This document shows positions 9,226-16,666 of a stretch of 64,000 nucleotides of DNA, one piece after another. The DNA comes from Pedobacter changchengzhani (GTDB lineage Bacteria > Bacteroidota > Bacteroidia > Sphingobacteriales > Sphingobacteriaceae), in NCBI RefSeq assembly GCF_004354365.1, contig NZ_SJCY01000009.1, positions 62,001-126,000 of the forward strand, in the 5' to 3' direction. Below the pieces are notes generated by a model that saw only the letters and a list, made by a program, of their open reading frames with translations, did no database searches and was not told the origin of the DNA. Numbering within the stretch: position 1 is the stretch's first letter; every line of letters starts with the position of its first letter. The position numbers and the translations under genes are program-made.

Positions 9226-9636
9226 ATGAAAGCTCCAAGTTACCTGTTCATTGCGCTGTTGTTTTTTATCAGTTGCAAAAAAGATCCGTCTAAAATAGAT
9301 GGTGAAAAGAACAATAAAAGTTCAGAGAAAAAAATCACTTCTTTTAAGCTTACAAATTTCAAGCCTGAGTCAGTGGGGAATATAAATGAAAGTGAAAAAA
9401 AAATAGTTTTGCGTGTAATTGCGACTTCAGTTAATATAAATTCTTTAACTTCAGTTATCAGCATATCAGATAAAGCGACAATAAGTAGCGAAAATACCAA
9501 AGATGGTACAAATTCCTCATCACATTCATTACCATATTCTACGTCGTACGTAGTGACTGCTGAGGATGGAAGTACGGCAACTTATAATGTAGTAATTGAC
9601 AGTTATGTCCAACCTGGTACACCTGTTTATAATTAA
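9226..9636 (+). CDS. lipoprotein with DUF5018-like beta domain
   Basis: 136 residues if started at the ATG at 9226, which puts an L-F-F-I-S-C lipobox right after a hydrophobic segment; an upstream TTG at 9184 would spoil the signal peptide and lies inside the promoter. The mature part has a K/N/S-rich linker, then a beta-rich domain with I-T-S-F-K-L and a closing Y-V-V-T-A-E-D-G-S-T-A-T-Y-N-V motif, typical of the cell-surface DUF5018 type found in Bacteroidota lipoproteins. Probably attached to the outer membrane. Function unknown. Confidence 0.75.
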   Translation: MKAPSYLFIALLFFISCKKDPSKIDGEKNNKSSEKKITSFKLTNFKPESVGNINESEKKIVLRVIATSVNINSLTSVISISDKATISSENTKDGTNSSSHSLPYSTSYVVTAEDGSTATYNVVIDSYVQPGTPVYN

Positions 9637-9699
9637 ATATGGCAAAACGATATTTTTGGAGGACTAAGAATCCAATATATTTTAGAAATCTTTTAATAG

Positions 9700-9912
9700 G
9701 GTAGAAGACGAATTATCCCGAGCCCTTTAGAAGCAATTAAGTTTAGATTAGAGCAATTGGGGAAGACACAAACAGAACTTTCAAAAATATTTGGGGCACG
9801 AAGCCGACAATCTGAAATACTTTCTGGTAAACAAAAACTGAGCCTAAACATGATAAGAAAACTTCATGAAGTTTTGAATATTCCGGCGGAAAGTTTGATT
9901 GGGGCTTATTAA
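9700..9912 (+). pseudogene. 5'-truncated HigA-type antitoxin (HTH) remnant
   Basis: A 70-codon open stretch without a start codon encodes a clear HTH of the HigA antitoxin type: P-L-E-A-I-K-F-R-L-E-Q-L-G-K-T-Q-T-E-L-S, then S-R-Q-S-E-I-L-S-G-K-Q-K-L-S-L-N-M-I-R-K-L-H. In intact relatives this part is preceded by about 40-50 residues with an acidic E-x-D-E-x-E-L-L-x-x-L-I stretch. Here the frame is closed upstream by TAG at 9697-9699, and the ATG at 9639 opens a different short frame of 21 codons. No toxin gene lies next to it. I read it as the decayed remains of a toxin-antitoxin locus. Confidence 0.7.
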
Positions 9913-9931
9913 AAAGCTTTTTTCTTATTTA

Positions 9932-9981
9932 AAAGTTACTAACTCTAAATTGGCATACTGAAAGACAGCGTTAGTAACTTT
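9932..9981. repeat. 12-bp perfect inverted repeat
   Basis: AAAGTTACTAAC at 9932-9943 and GTTAGTAACTTT at 9970-9981 are exact reverse complements, separated by 26 bases. There is no T-run directly after the right arm, so it is not a standard terminator. It lies just past the HigA-like remnant. Confidence 0.6.
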
Positions 9982-10149
9982 AGTTATAATTAGATATTTA
10001 GGGTCGGTATTTCAAAATGTAGCGCAATAATTCAATTACAATTGGACATAACAAAGCGCAATTATGTTCACACAATCTTCATATTTAGTTACGAGATTTA
10101 ATGTTACAAAATCAACGATAACATTAATTAACCAAAACCATTAGAAATC

Positions 10150-10329
10150 ATGAAAGCGATCAAAATCTTAATCATTGCATTAGTTGCGACTTTTGCTTTT
10201 AACACTGTAAGTGCCCAAACTACAGCACCTGCAAAACCAAAGACAGAAAAAACACACAAAGCACACAAAAAGGGGCATAAGAAACATCATCACAAAAAAC
10301 ACACAAAAATGGCTGCAGCTAAAATGTAG
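10150..10329 (+). CDS. small secreted Lys/His-rich protein
   Basis: 59 residues: a clear signal peptide (about 1-20, ending V-S-A-Q) followed by a mature part of about 38 residues made almost wholly of K, H, T, A and P (for example H-K-K-G-H-K-K-H-H-H-K-K). The strongly basic, histidine-rich tail suggests a periplasmic metal- or polyanion-binding peptide or an acid-shock-like protein; that is inference. A strong terminator follows directly, which supports a real single-gene transcript. Too short for routine gene finders. Confidence 0.7.
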   Translation: MKAIKILIIALVATFAFNTVSAQTTAPAKPKTEKTHKAHKKGHKKHHHKKHTKMAAAKM

Positions 10330-10336
10330 CATACCG

Positions 10337-10374
10337 AAAACCTCCTTAGCTTTATTTGTTAAGGAGGTTTTTTT
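10337..10374 (+). terminator. intrinsic terminator
   Basis: AACCTCCTTA, an 11-base loop, then TAAGGAGGTT and a run of T. It follows the small Lys/His-rich gene by eight bases. Confidence 0.9.
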
Positions 10375-10402
10375 AATATTGAAGCTAAAAAAATTGTAAT
10401 GC

Positions 10403-10558
10403 CCTCAATCTCGCCCCAAAACCTCGTCCTCGGTCTCATTCTCAACCTCGGCCTCAGTCTCGATCTCATTCTTAACCTCAGTCTCAGCCTTGACCTCAGC
10501 CTCGACCTCAGTCTCAGCCTTAACCTCAACCTCTGTCTCTTTCTCTTTCTCAACTTTT
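10403..10558. repeat. degenerate CTCARY hexamer array (single orientation)
   Basis: About 25 imperfect hexamers of the form CTCAGY, CTCAAC, CTCGGY or TTAACC run through this gap. The minus strand contains an open frame of alternating R and L, which is an artefact of the period. The same hexamer family returns at 22378-22500, where it faces complementary GGTTGA units. Confidence 0.8.
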
Positions 10559-10575
10559 AACCGTAACTTTATATT

Positions 10576-10770
10576 GTGAAGAGAATTGATAACAATACAG
10601 TAGTTTCAGATTTGTTGGCTATAAAAGCTGGGAATGATATTTCTTTTGGTGAACAATCTGGTAGGGTAGAAGTAATAGATTTTGAAGAAACCAATACCTA
10701 TTGGGAGATTATTTTTACTTTAGCCTCAACAGAGAAAATTTATATAAGAAAAGAAAAAACTTCCTGCTAA
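10576..10770 (+). CDS. hypothetical protein, 64 residues
   Basis: A 64-residue cytosolic-looking protein (M-K-R-I-D-N-N-T...), mixed charge, no signal peptide and no family that I recognise. The sequence (G-R-V-E-V-I-D-F-E-E, Y-W-E-I-I-F-T-L) suggests a small beta-barrel-like fold. It is two bases upstream of the next small gene, which in turn is one base upstream of a lipoprotein gene, so the three probably form one operon. Codon use is like the neighbours. Function unknown. Confidence 0.55.
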   Translation: MKRIDNNTVVSDLLAIKAGNDISFGEQSGRVEVIDFEETNTYWEIIFTLASTEKIYIRKEKTSC

Positions 10771-10772
10771 GT

Positions 10773-10955
10773 ATGATAAGGATTAATGATGAAACACCCA
10801 ATGAAGTTTTGCAAGATGTTGTAAAAGGCAATTTTGTAACCGATGGCTTTAGCAAAACTGGAATTGTAGAAAGTGTGGAAATTAGCGATGATGGTTTATA
10901 CAAAATTTACGAGTTTAACTTAGTAACCGGCAGAGTAATTTCGACGAAAAGATGA
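10773..10955 (+). CDS. hypothetical protein, 60 residues
   Basis: The start at ATG 10773 is chosen because an upstream in-frame GTG-type start would overlap the preceding gene by 70 bases. The 60 residues (M-I-R-I-N-D-E-T-P...) have the same general size and charge as the preceding protein, with G-I-V-E-S-V-E-I-S and Y-K-I-Y-E-F-N-L strands, so the two could be related small beta proteins. No family recognised. The last codon is followed after one base by the start of the lipoprotein gene. Confidence 0.55.
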   Translation: MIRINDETPNEVLQDVVKGNFVTDGFSKTGIVESVEISDDGLYKIYEFNLVTGRVISTKR

Positions 10956-10956
10956 T

Positions 10957-11415
10957 ATGAAAAAAATATTTACAATACTGAGCCTAGTTCTAGTCTGTTT
11001 GCTTTTTACAGCTTGCAAAAAGAACTCACTTAAAAATTTAACAAATATTGGTTATGGTACATCTTTTGGGAAATGTATAGGTTACTGTAAAACCAATTTA
11101 GAGGTTACCAGTGCTCAACTTAGTTTTTCTAAAAGCTCGAACGACGGCCGATTACCTAAAAAAGATTGCCAAAAAACTTTTACCGCAAGTGAATTTGAAG
11201 CTTTAAAGGCTTTATTTAACGATGCTAAAATCACTTCATTACCAGCTGTTATTGGCTGCCCGGATTGTGCTGATGGTGGCGCAGAGTGGATTTCGGTAGT
11301 AATAGATGGTAAAGAATACAAAGTAACTTTTGAATACGGTAATGCACCCGATGAATTGAAAGCTGCGGTATTAAAATTACGGACTTTAAAAGACGGTTTT
11401 AAAGATTGTGAATAG
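10957..11415 (+). CDS. cysteine-containing lipoprotein (DUF6438-like)
   Basis: 152 residues with a lipobox at L-F-T-A-C (Cys20), then a mature domain with five further cysteines: F-G-K-C-I-G-Y-C, K-K-D-C-Q-K-T, I-G-C-P-D-C-A-D-G-G-A-E-W and a final D-C-E. The G-K-C-x-G-Y-C and C-P-D-C-A-D-G-G-x-E motifs resemble Bacteroidota DUF6438-type proteins, which have a beta fold of unknown role. Paired cysteines suggest disulfides in the periplasm or on the surface. Last gene of the small three-gene cluster starting at 10576. Confidence 0.65.
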   Translation: MKKIFTILSLVLVCLLFTACKKNSLKNLTNIGYGTSFGKCIGYCKTNLEVTSAQLSFSKSSNDGRLPKKDCQKTFTASEFEALKALFNDAKITSLPAVIGCPDCADGGAEWISVVIDGKEYKVTFEYGNAPDELKAAVLKLRTLKDGFKDCE

Positions 11416-11479
11416 TTTTTAAACAGCTTTTGCAGATTTTGTAAATAAATATTGTTTTGAGATAGTTTTCGCACCATAC

Positions 11480-11592
11480 AGGTAAGCGCCTTGCTGGCGT
11501 TAGGGATGGGCGGGGCTTGGTGCCAATTTTTATTGGCACGGTAGCGAAGCGAACCCCCAAACAGCCCGGGCCCGATTTTTCATCGGGCAACG
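11480..11592. repeat. GC-rich structured extragenic element
   Basis: This stretch is far richer in G and C than its surroundings and holds two hairpins: TGCCAATTTTTATTGGCA (around 11520-11537) and GCCCGATTTTTCATCGGGC (around 11570-11588), plus G-G-C-G-G-G-G facing C-C-C-C-C. The make-up resembles the palindromic extragenic repeats that recur in Bacteroidota genomes; copy number cannot be seen from one window. Confidence 0.5.
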
Positions 11593-11789
11593 CACTATTA
11601 ATTTTCTTAATGTAGTTGCTGAAACGATTCTGTTATAATGATCTGAATTAGCAAGTGAGCGCATAACCGAGAAAGTAATTACGTGTTTATTTAAAAAATC
11701 TTATAAACAGCTATAAAGTTGAATCGCAACTCCTTAATCCTCAACTTTAAACCAGCAACTTTTAACTTTCAACTTTTTTCTCAACCCTA

Positions 11790-11820
11790 TTGATTTTACA
11801 GAATTTTTATTCTACTTTTG
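11790..11820 (+). promoter_or_regulatory. str operon promoter
   Basis: TTG at 11790-11792, 20 bases, then TACTTTTG at 11813-11820, a full TAnnTTTG match. It would start the rpsL-rpsG-fusA-rpsJ transcript near 11827, leaving a leader of about 69 bases. Confidence 0.75.
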
Positions 11821-11895
11821 CAGTCCGTTTTATAGGTTGTCTGTAAAGAAGCCGGGGGAGCGGGAATTAATTAAATAAAAAATTAAAAAAGCACA

Positions 11896-12309
11896 ATGCC
11901 AACCATTCAACAATTAGTTAGAAAAGGTAGAGTAGCAATGGAGTTCAAAAGTAAGTCTCCAGCGTTGGACAGCTGTCCACAGCGAAGAGGTGTATGTACA
12001 CGTGTGTACACCACTACCCCTAAAAAACCAAACTCAGCAATGCGTAAAGTAGCCCGTGTTCGTTTAACGAACGGTAAAGAGGTTAATGCATACATTCCTG
12101 GAGAAGGTCACAACTTACAAGAACACTCAATCGTTTTAATACGTGGTGGTCGTGTTAAAGATTTACCAGGTGTACGTTACCACATTATCCGTGGTGCATT
12201 AGATACATCAGGCGTAGCTGGTCGTAACCAACGTCGTTCAAAATATGGTACTAAACGTCCTAAACCAGGTCAAGTTGCGGCTGCACCTGCTAAAGGAAAG
12301 AAAAAATAA
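11896..12309 (+). CDS. rpsL: 30S ribosomal protein S12
   Basis: 137 residues, close to full length plus a short A/K-rich tail. S12 sits at the decoding centre and monitors codon-anticodon fit. The invariant segments are present: T-T-P-K-K-P-N-S-A around residue 40 and the loop H-N-L-Q-E-H-S-I with the [10 protein letters not shown] motif around residues 75-95. Lysines that mutate in streptomycin resistance are wild-type (K-K in P-K-K-P and K in V-K-D-L-P). First gene of the str operon, after a leader of about 70 bases from a consensus promoter. Confidence 0.99.
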   Translation: MPTIQQLVRKGRVAMEFKSKSPALDSCPQRRGVCTRVYTTTPKKPNSAMRKVARVRLTNGKEVNAYIPGEGHNLQEHSIVLIRGGRVKDLPGVRYHIIRGALDTSGVAGRNQRRSKYGTKRPKPGQVAAAPAKGKKK

Positions 12310-12327
12310 TCGGGAGGAAATAAGAAA

Positions 12328-12795
12328 ATGAGAAAGTCAAAACCAAAAAAGAGAATTATTCTTCCTGATCCAAAATTTAACGATACTCAGGTAACTCGTT
12401 TTGTAAATAATATGATGTACGATGGTAAAAAATCTATCGCTTATTCTATTTTTTATGATGCTGTTGAAATTGCTGAGAAAAAAGCAGGCGAACCGGGATT
12501 AGAAATATTTAAACGTGCTTTAGTTAATATTATGCCAGCTGTTGAGGTTAAATCTCGTCGTGTTGGTGGTGCTAACTTTCAGGTTCCAACTGAGGTTAGG
12601 CCAGAACGTAAAACAGCTTTAGGTATGAAATGGTTAATTTTATACGCTCGTCGTCGTGGTGAAAAAACCATGAAAGAGAAATTAGCTGGTGAAATTGTTG
12701 CTGCTGCTAAAGGTGAAGGTGCTGCTGTTAAGAAGAAAGAAGATACGCATAAAATGGCTGAAGCCAACAAAGCGTTCTCTCACTTCCGTTTCTAG
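12328..12795 (+). CDS. rpsG: 30S ribosomal protein S7
   Basis: 155 residues, normal length. S7 nucleates assembly of the 30S head and binds the 3' domain of 16S rRNA. Recognised by the start M-R-K-S-K-P-K-K-R, the [11 protein letters not shown] segment, [16 protein letters not shown] and the R-R-G-E-K-T-M stretch. It follows rpsL by 18 bases (with GGGAGGAAA, an unusually strong purine-rich site for this phylum) and is separated from fusA by a 131-base spacer with a strong hairpin. Confidence 0.99.
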   Translation: MRKSKPKKRIILPDPKFNDTQVTRFVNNMMYDGKKSIAYSIFYDAVEIAEKKAGEPGLEIFKRALVNIMPAVEVKSRRVGGANFQVPTEVRPERKTALGMKWLILYARRRGEKTMKEKLAGEIVAAAKGEGAAVKKKEDTHKMAEANKAFSHFRF

Positions 12796-12817
12796 TAGTT
12801 TATTTACAAATTAGTAA

Positions 12818-12900
12818 GATTACACAGATTTAATTAGAAGATTATACTGATTAGATAAATTACACCGATTTGTTGTTAACATAATCGGTGTAATCGTTTA
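12818..12900. repeat. triplicated GATTACACNGATT units and 12-bp hairpin
   Basis: Three related units (ATTACACAGATT, ATTATACTGATT, ATTACACCGATT) are followed by the exact reverse complement of the last one: ATTACACCGATT at 12859-12870 and AATCGGTGTAAT at 12883-12894, with a 12-base loop. It lies between rpsG and fusA inside the str operon, so it would be transcribed as a hairpin; there is no T-run. Confidence 0.75.
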
Positions 12901-12926
12901 AAATCAGATAATTCAAAAAAAACATA

Positions 12927-15041
12927 ATGGCAAGAGATTTAAAATTTACAAGAAATATTGGAATTGCGGCTCACATTGATGCAGGTAAAACTACAACAAC
13001 AGAGCGTATTCTTTATTATGCTGGTGTTAGTCATAAAATTGGCGAAGTGCACGAAGGTGCAGCAACAATGGATTGGATGGCACAAGAGCAAGAACGTGGT
13101 ATTACTATTACCTCTGCTGCAACTACGGTTGATTGGAATTACAGAGGACAAAAATATCATGTTAACGTTATTGATACCCCAGGTCACGTGGATTTTACCG
13201 TAGAGGTAAATCGCTCATTACGTGTACTAGACGGATTGGTATTCTTGTTTTCGGCTGTTGATGGTGTTGAGCCTCAATCTGAAACCAACTGGCGCTTAGC
13301 AAACAATTATAATGTGCCTCGTATCGGTTTCGTTAATAAAATGGACCGTTCTGGCGCCGACTTCTTAAAAGTTGTTAAGCAAGTTAAAGATATGTTGGGT
13401 AGTAATGCAGTTCCATTGCAATTACCTATCGGTTCTGAAGAAGGGTTTAAAGGCGTGGTTGATTTAATTAACAACCGTGGTATTGTTTGGAATGAGCATG
13501 ATAAAGGGATGACCTTTACTGAAGTGCCTATCCCTGAAGATATGATTGATGAAGTTGCAGAATGGAGAGAGAAACTGTTAGAATCAGTTGCTGATTATGA
13601 TGAATCTTTAATGGAGAAATTCTTCGACGCACCAGATACAATAACTGAACGTGAGGTTTTAGATGCTTTACGTGCGGCTGTATTAGATGCTAAAATTGTA
13701 CCTATGGTTTGTGGTTCATCTTTCAAAAACAAAGGTGTACAAACGATGCTTGATTATGTGATGGAATTATTGCCTTCACCTATGGATAGCGAAGGTGTTA
13801 CAGGTACTAACCCTGATACTGGAGCAGAAATTTTATTAAAACCAAGCATTACTGAGCCGTTTGCAGCTTTAGCTTTTAAAATTGCAACTGATCCATTTGT
13901 AGGTCGTTTATGTTTTATCCGCGTTTACTCGGGTAATTTAGAAGCTGGTTCTTACGTATATAATTCACGTTCAGAAAACAAAGAACGTATTTCTCGTATC
14001 TTCCAAATGCACGCAAATAAGCAAAATCCGGTGCCGAATGTGGCTGCTGGTGATATTGCTGCGGTTGTAGGTTTCAAAGATATTAAAACTGGTGATACAC
14101 TTTGTGAAGAGAAAAATCCAATCGTTTTAGAATCAATGAACTTCCCTGAGCCTGTTATCGGTTTAGCTATTGAGCCAAAAACTCAAGCTGACGTTGATAA
14201 ATTAGGTATTGGTTTAGGTAAATTGGCAGAAGAAGACCCTACGTTTAGAGTACAAACCGATCAAGAAACTGGTCAAACTGTTATCTCTGGCATGGGTGAG
14301 TTACACTTAGATATTTTAATTGACCGTTTAAAACGCGAATTTAAAGTAGAAGTAAACCAAGGCGCGCCACAGGTAGCTTACAAAGAAGCAATTTTTGGTA
14401 CAACAACACACAGAGAAACTTATAAAAAACAATCAGGTGGTCGTGGTAAATTTGCCGATATTTCGGTTGTTATCTCACCAATTGATGCTGATTTTGAAAA
14501 AGGTGGTTTGCAGTTTGTAAACGAAATTACAGGTGGTTCAATTCCACGTGAATTTATCCCTTCGGTAGAAAAAGGTTTTGCTGCTTCTATGGCAAATGGT
14601 GTATTAGCTGGTTATCCACTTCCTGATATGAAGGTTCGTTTAACGGATGGTTCATTCCACGCAGTCGATTCAGATGCTTTATCGTTTGAACTTGCAGCAA
14701 AAATGGCATATCGCGAAGCATTGCCTAAGTGTAAGCCAACTTTGATGGAGCCAATTATGAAAATCGAAATCTTAACTCCTGAAGAAAACATGGGTGATGT
14801 TATCGGTGATATGAACCGTCGTCGTGGTCAATTATTAGGTATGGATACACGTAACGGATCTCAAGTAATTAAAGCAACTGTGCCTTTATCAGAAATGTTT
14901 GGTTATGTAACGCAGTTACGTACAATCACTTCTGGCCGTGCAACTTCTACAATGGAATTTGATCATTATGAAGCTGCGCCTAAAAACGTACAAGAAGAAG
15001 TAATTGCAAAATCAAAAGGTAAAGTTAAATCAGACGATTAA
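12927..15041 (+). CDS. fusA: translation elongation factor G
   Basis: 704 residues, full length. EF-G is the GTPase that drives translocation of tRNA and mRNA through the ribosome. The G1 loop [12 protein letters not shown] (about 17-28), switch [10 protein letters not shown] (about 82-89) and the N-K-M-D box (about 136-139) are intact, followed by domains II to V ending near [12 protein letters not shown]. The start M-A-R-D-L-K is normal for the phylum. Third gene of the str operon. Confidence 0.99.
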   Translation: MARDLKFTRNIGIAAHIDAGKTTTTERILYYAGVSHKIGEVHEGAATMDWMAQEQERGITITSAATTVDWNYRGQKYHVNVIDTPGHVDFTVEVNRSLRVLDGLVFLFSAVDGVEPQSETNWRLANNYNVPRIGFVNKMDRSGADFLKVVKQVKDMLGSNAVPLQLPIGSEEGFKGVVDLINNRGIVWNEHDKGMTFTEVPIPEDMIDEVAEWREKLLESVADYDESLMEKFFDAPDTITEREVLDALRAAVLDAKIVPMVCGSSFKNKGVQTMLDYVMELLPSPMDSEGVTGTNPDTGAEILLKPSITEPFAALAFKIATDPFVGRLCFIRVYSGNLEAGSYVYNSRSENKERISRIFQMHANKQNPVPNVAAGDIAAVVGFKDIKTGDTLCEEKNPIVLESMNFPEPVIGLAIEPKTQADVDKLGIGLGKLAEEDPTFRVQTDQETGQTVISGMGELHLDILIDRLKREFKVEVNQGAPQVAYKEAIFGTTTHRETYKKQSGGRGKFADISVVISPIDADFEKGGLQFVNEITGGSIPREFIPSVEKGFAASMANGVLAGYPLPDMKVRLTDGSFHAVDSDALSFELAAKMAYREALPKCKPTLMEPIMKIEILTPEENMGDVIGDMNRRRGQLLGMDTRNGSQVIKATVPLSEMFGYVTQLRTITSGRATSTMEFDHYEAAPKNVQEEVIAKSKGKVKSDD

Positions 15042-15043
15042 AT

Positions 15044-15108
15044 AGTATCGAGTATTGAGTATCGAGTATCAAGACAGATTATTCATCTTGATCCTCAATA
15101 CTTACTCC
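15044..15108. repeat. AGTATCR heptamer array in inverted arms (fusA-rpsJ spacer)
   Basis: Left arm: four heptamers AGTATCG, AGTATTG, AGTATCG, AGTATCA at 15044-15071 and AGA. Right arm at about 15086-15108 is the approximate reverse complement (TCTTGAT, CCTCAATACTTACT). It begins two bases after the fusA stop codon. The same heptamer, also in inverted arms, is found between rpsN and rpsH at 39550-39606. Confidence 0.75.
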
Positions 15109-15170
15109 TTAAAGATAAACCGACCACTTGTTATTAATAGCTCTAACAAGCAGTCATAATTAAAAATAGA

Positions 15171-15476
15171 ATGAGCCAAAGAATTAGAATTAAATTAAAA
15201 TCTTACGATTACAACTTGGTAGATAAATCTGCTGAGAAAATCGTTAAAACTGTTAAACCTACAGGTGCAGTAGTTAGCGGACCAATTCCGTTGCCAACAG
15301 AAAAGAAAATTTTCACTGTTTTGCGTTCACCACACGTAAACAAAAAAGCACGTGAGCAATTTCAATTATGTGCTTATAAACGTCTTTTAGATATTTATAG
15401 CTCTAACTCGAAAACTGTTGATGCATTGATGAAACTTGAATTACCTAGCGGTGTTGAAGTTGAAATCAAAGTTTAA
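15171..15476 (+). CDS. rpsJ: 30S ribosomal protein S10
   Basis: 101 residues, full length. S10 is part of the 30S head and, as NusE, of the transcription antitermination complex. Clear family marks: [20 protein letters not shown]-x-[13 protein letters not shown] and the closing [11 protein letters not shown]. In most Bacteroidota rplC follows directly; here rpsJ ends in a strong terminator and rplC lies 17.5 kb away. The last 44 codons with the terminator are duplicated at 16135-16329. Confidence 0.98.
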   Translation: MSQRIRIKLKSYDYNLVDKSAEKIVKTVKPTGAVVSGPIPLPTEKKIFTVLRSPHVNKKAREQFQLCAYKRLLDIYSSNSKTVDALMKLELPSGVEVEIKV

Positions 15477-15539
15477 TGCTTTTGAAAAAAACAAACAAAA
15501 AGGGTCTTGATGTAAATTAAGACCTTTTTTGTTTTTTAG
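15343..15539 (+). repeat. direct repeat copy 1 (rpsJ 3' end plus terminator)
   Basis: This 197-base stretch is nearly identical to 16135-16329, offset by exactly 792 bases. I count four mismatches before the T-run (15402, 15488, 15523, 15525 against 16194, 16280, 16315, 16317) and small length changes in the T-runs at the end. Both copies start in an A5-GCACGTG context. Confidence 0.95.
15497..15532 (+). terminator. rpsJ terminator (end of str operon)
   Basis: AAAAGGGTCTT, a 10-base loop, then AAGACCTTTTTT and further T. It begins 21 bases after the rpsJ stop codon and separates rpsJ from anything downstream. Confidence 0.88.
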
Positions 15540-15653
15540 GTTTATTTTTAAAATTTAGAGAACTATAATAATGCGAGATTTTAATTAAGAATTTTGAAAA
15601 TAATTTTCTTTCAGCGCTATAGATTATCTTATATTTATTTAATTTTTACAGCT

Positions 15654-16097
15654 ATGAAAATCAAAATACTTTTATTAAGCGCTCTTGTCGCTTTCTTTTT
15701 TCTCTCATCATGTTCTATAAATGTTAATAGTTCAACTGAAATGACCAGACAAAAGAATAACAAACTGATTGGCTTTTGGGAAAGCGTAGAATACCCAGGA
15801 ATGATTCGGGTTTTCGAAACAGATGGAAATTACTATACTATAAATAAATCTGGTACCAAATACGTTATTTCCCTTAAGGGTAAATATTCGGTAATTAGTG
15901 ATAATATGTATCGCGAAACGGCTGAAACTGCTCGTACAGAAAGTGAGATGGCCTTTAAAGATATAGATTACAATGTTAAATATAGATTTCTCGGATCTGA
16001 TCAAGTTGTTGAATTTTCTGGAACTATACAATATAAGGATGGACGAACTCCTACTAATTGGGTAGAAAAATACAATAGAGTTCCAACACTCGACTAA
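15654..16097 (+). CDS. lipoprotein, DUF4488-like, cassette between rpsJ repeats
   Basis: 147 residues from the ATG at 15654; an upstream ATT/TTG start at 15594 would extend the protein over an AT-rich stretch and spoil the signal peptide. Lipobox F-L-S-S-C at about residue 19. The mature domain contains L-I-G-F-W-E-S-V-E-Y-P and V-F-E-T-D-G-N-Y-Y, then L-K-G-K-Y-S-V and a final W-V-E-K-Y-N-R-V; this lipocalin-like pattern resembles the Bacteroidota DUF4488 type. It lies entirely between the two copies of the rpsJ 3' end, so it may have arrived as a small inserted cassette. Confidence 0.75.
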   Translation: MKIKILLLSALVAFFFLSSCSINVNSSTEMTRQKNNKLIGFWESVEYPGMIRVFETDGNYYTINKSGTKYVISLKGKYSVISDNMYRETAETARTESEMAFKDIDYNVKYRFLGSDQVVEFSGTIQYKDGRTPTNWVEKYNRVPTLD

Positions 16098-16134
16098 CGA
16101 GCAATACGAATAACAGTTTATAGTTTTTTTGTAT

Positions 16135-16268
16135 AAAAAGCACGTGAGCAATTTCAATTATGTGCTTATAAACGTCTTTTAGATATTTATAGCGCTAACT
16201 CGAAAACTGTTGATGCATTGATGAAACTTGAATTACCTAGCGGTGTTGAAGTTGAAATCAAAGTTTAA
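16135..16268 (+). pseudogene. partial rpsJ duplicate (3' end only)
   Basis: Copy of the last 44 codons of rpsJ including the stop codon, with a single base change (T15402 to G16194, serine to alanine). There is no start codon and no 5' part, so it cannot make S10. The upstream side joins an AT-rich sequence (TTTTTTTGTATAAAAAG) unrelated to rpsJ. Confidence 0.93.
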
Positions 16269-16329
16269 TGCTTTTGAAACAAACAAACAAAAAGGGTCTT
16301 GATGTAAATTAAGATCCTTTTTGTTTTAG
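16135..16329 (+). repeat. direct repeat copy 2 (rpsJ 3' end plus terminator)
   Basis: Second copy of 15343-15539. It carries the rpsJ 3' fragment, the stop codon, the spacer and the terminator hairpin. The terminator stem at about 16289-16320 (AAGGGTCTT with AAGATCCTT) is closed by nine pairs including one G-T, so it should still work for the lipoprotein gene upstream. Confidence 0.95.
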
Positions 16330-16427
16330 CAAGATTTTTTTTAAGTGTAGAGGTGTTAGGGTCTATTAATTAATTCTGCATTATTTCAACTGCTAAAACA
16401 AATTCGAGGTTGAGCGGTTAACAGTTT

Positions 16428-16598
16428 ATGAGCAATCAAGAACCAATAAAGCCAAAAAAAGTAATTGATGGCGAAGAGGAATTTACCGAATTAGAAAAAT
16501 CTAGAATGGAAAATCCACCCGAACATCGAGAGGAAAATGGATCGGAAGAGCACGATAACGATGTGGCTGAAAACCCAAATCAATCTAAAGGTGTTTAA
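16428..16598 (+). CDS. small acidic hypothetical protein, 56 residues
   Basis: M-S-N-Q-E-P-I-K-P-K-K-V-I-D-G-E-E-E-F-T, then very acidic, proline- and asparagine-containing sequence ending N-P-N-Q-S-K-G-V. No hydrophobic segment, probably disordered, cytosolic. Too short for most gene finders, but the frame starts with ATG and has codon use like neighbours. I recognise no family. It faces the also disordered 108-residue protein encoded on the other strand just downstream. Confidence 0.5.
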   Translation: MSNQEPIKPKKVIDGEEEFTELEKSRMENPPEHREENGSEEHDNDVAENPNQSKGV

Positions 16599-16666
16599 AC
16601 GGCAAAAGCAACTATTGGCTACATAATCTCTTTATTTTAAAACTTTAATTATTGTCGATTTTAAAT

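Larger units (their letters stand above)
11416..11895. other. gene-free stretch before rpsL: GC-rich element, inverted repeats, promoter
   Basis: No convincing coding frame. It holds a GC-rich 113-base element (11480-11592), an AT-rich stretch with AAAGTTGA / TCAACTTT arms at 11715-11722 and 11741-11748 followed by more (T)CAACTTT units to about 11783, the str operon promoter (11790-11820), and a rpsL leader of about 70 bases. The open frame on the minus strand at 11399-11590 lies across the GC-rich element and is not a gene. Confidence 0.6.

Noticed and set aside
9639-9699. 21-codon ATG frame before the HigA-like part
   Set aside because: It is in a different frame from the HTH and its product has no resemblance to a HigA N-terminus; it does not give the antitoxin a start.
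10359-10553. Open frame on the minus strand with alternating arginine and leucine
   Set aside because: It is an artefact of the CTCARY hexamer array; no start signal, no family, and the content only mirrors the 6-base period.
11399-11590. Minus-strand 63-residue frame
   Set aside because: It lies on the GC-rich hairpin element and has no support as a gene.
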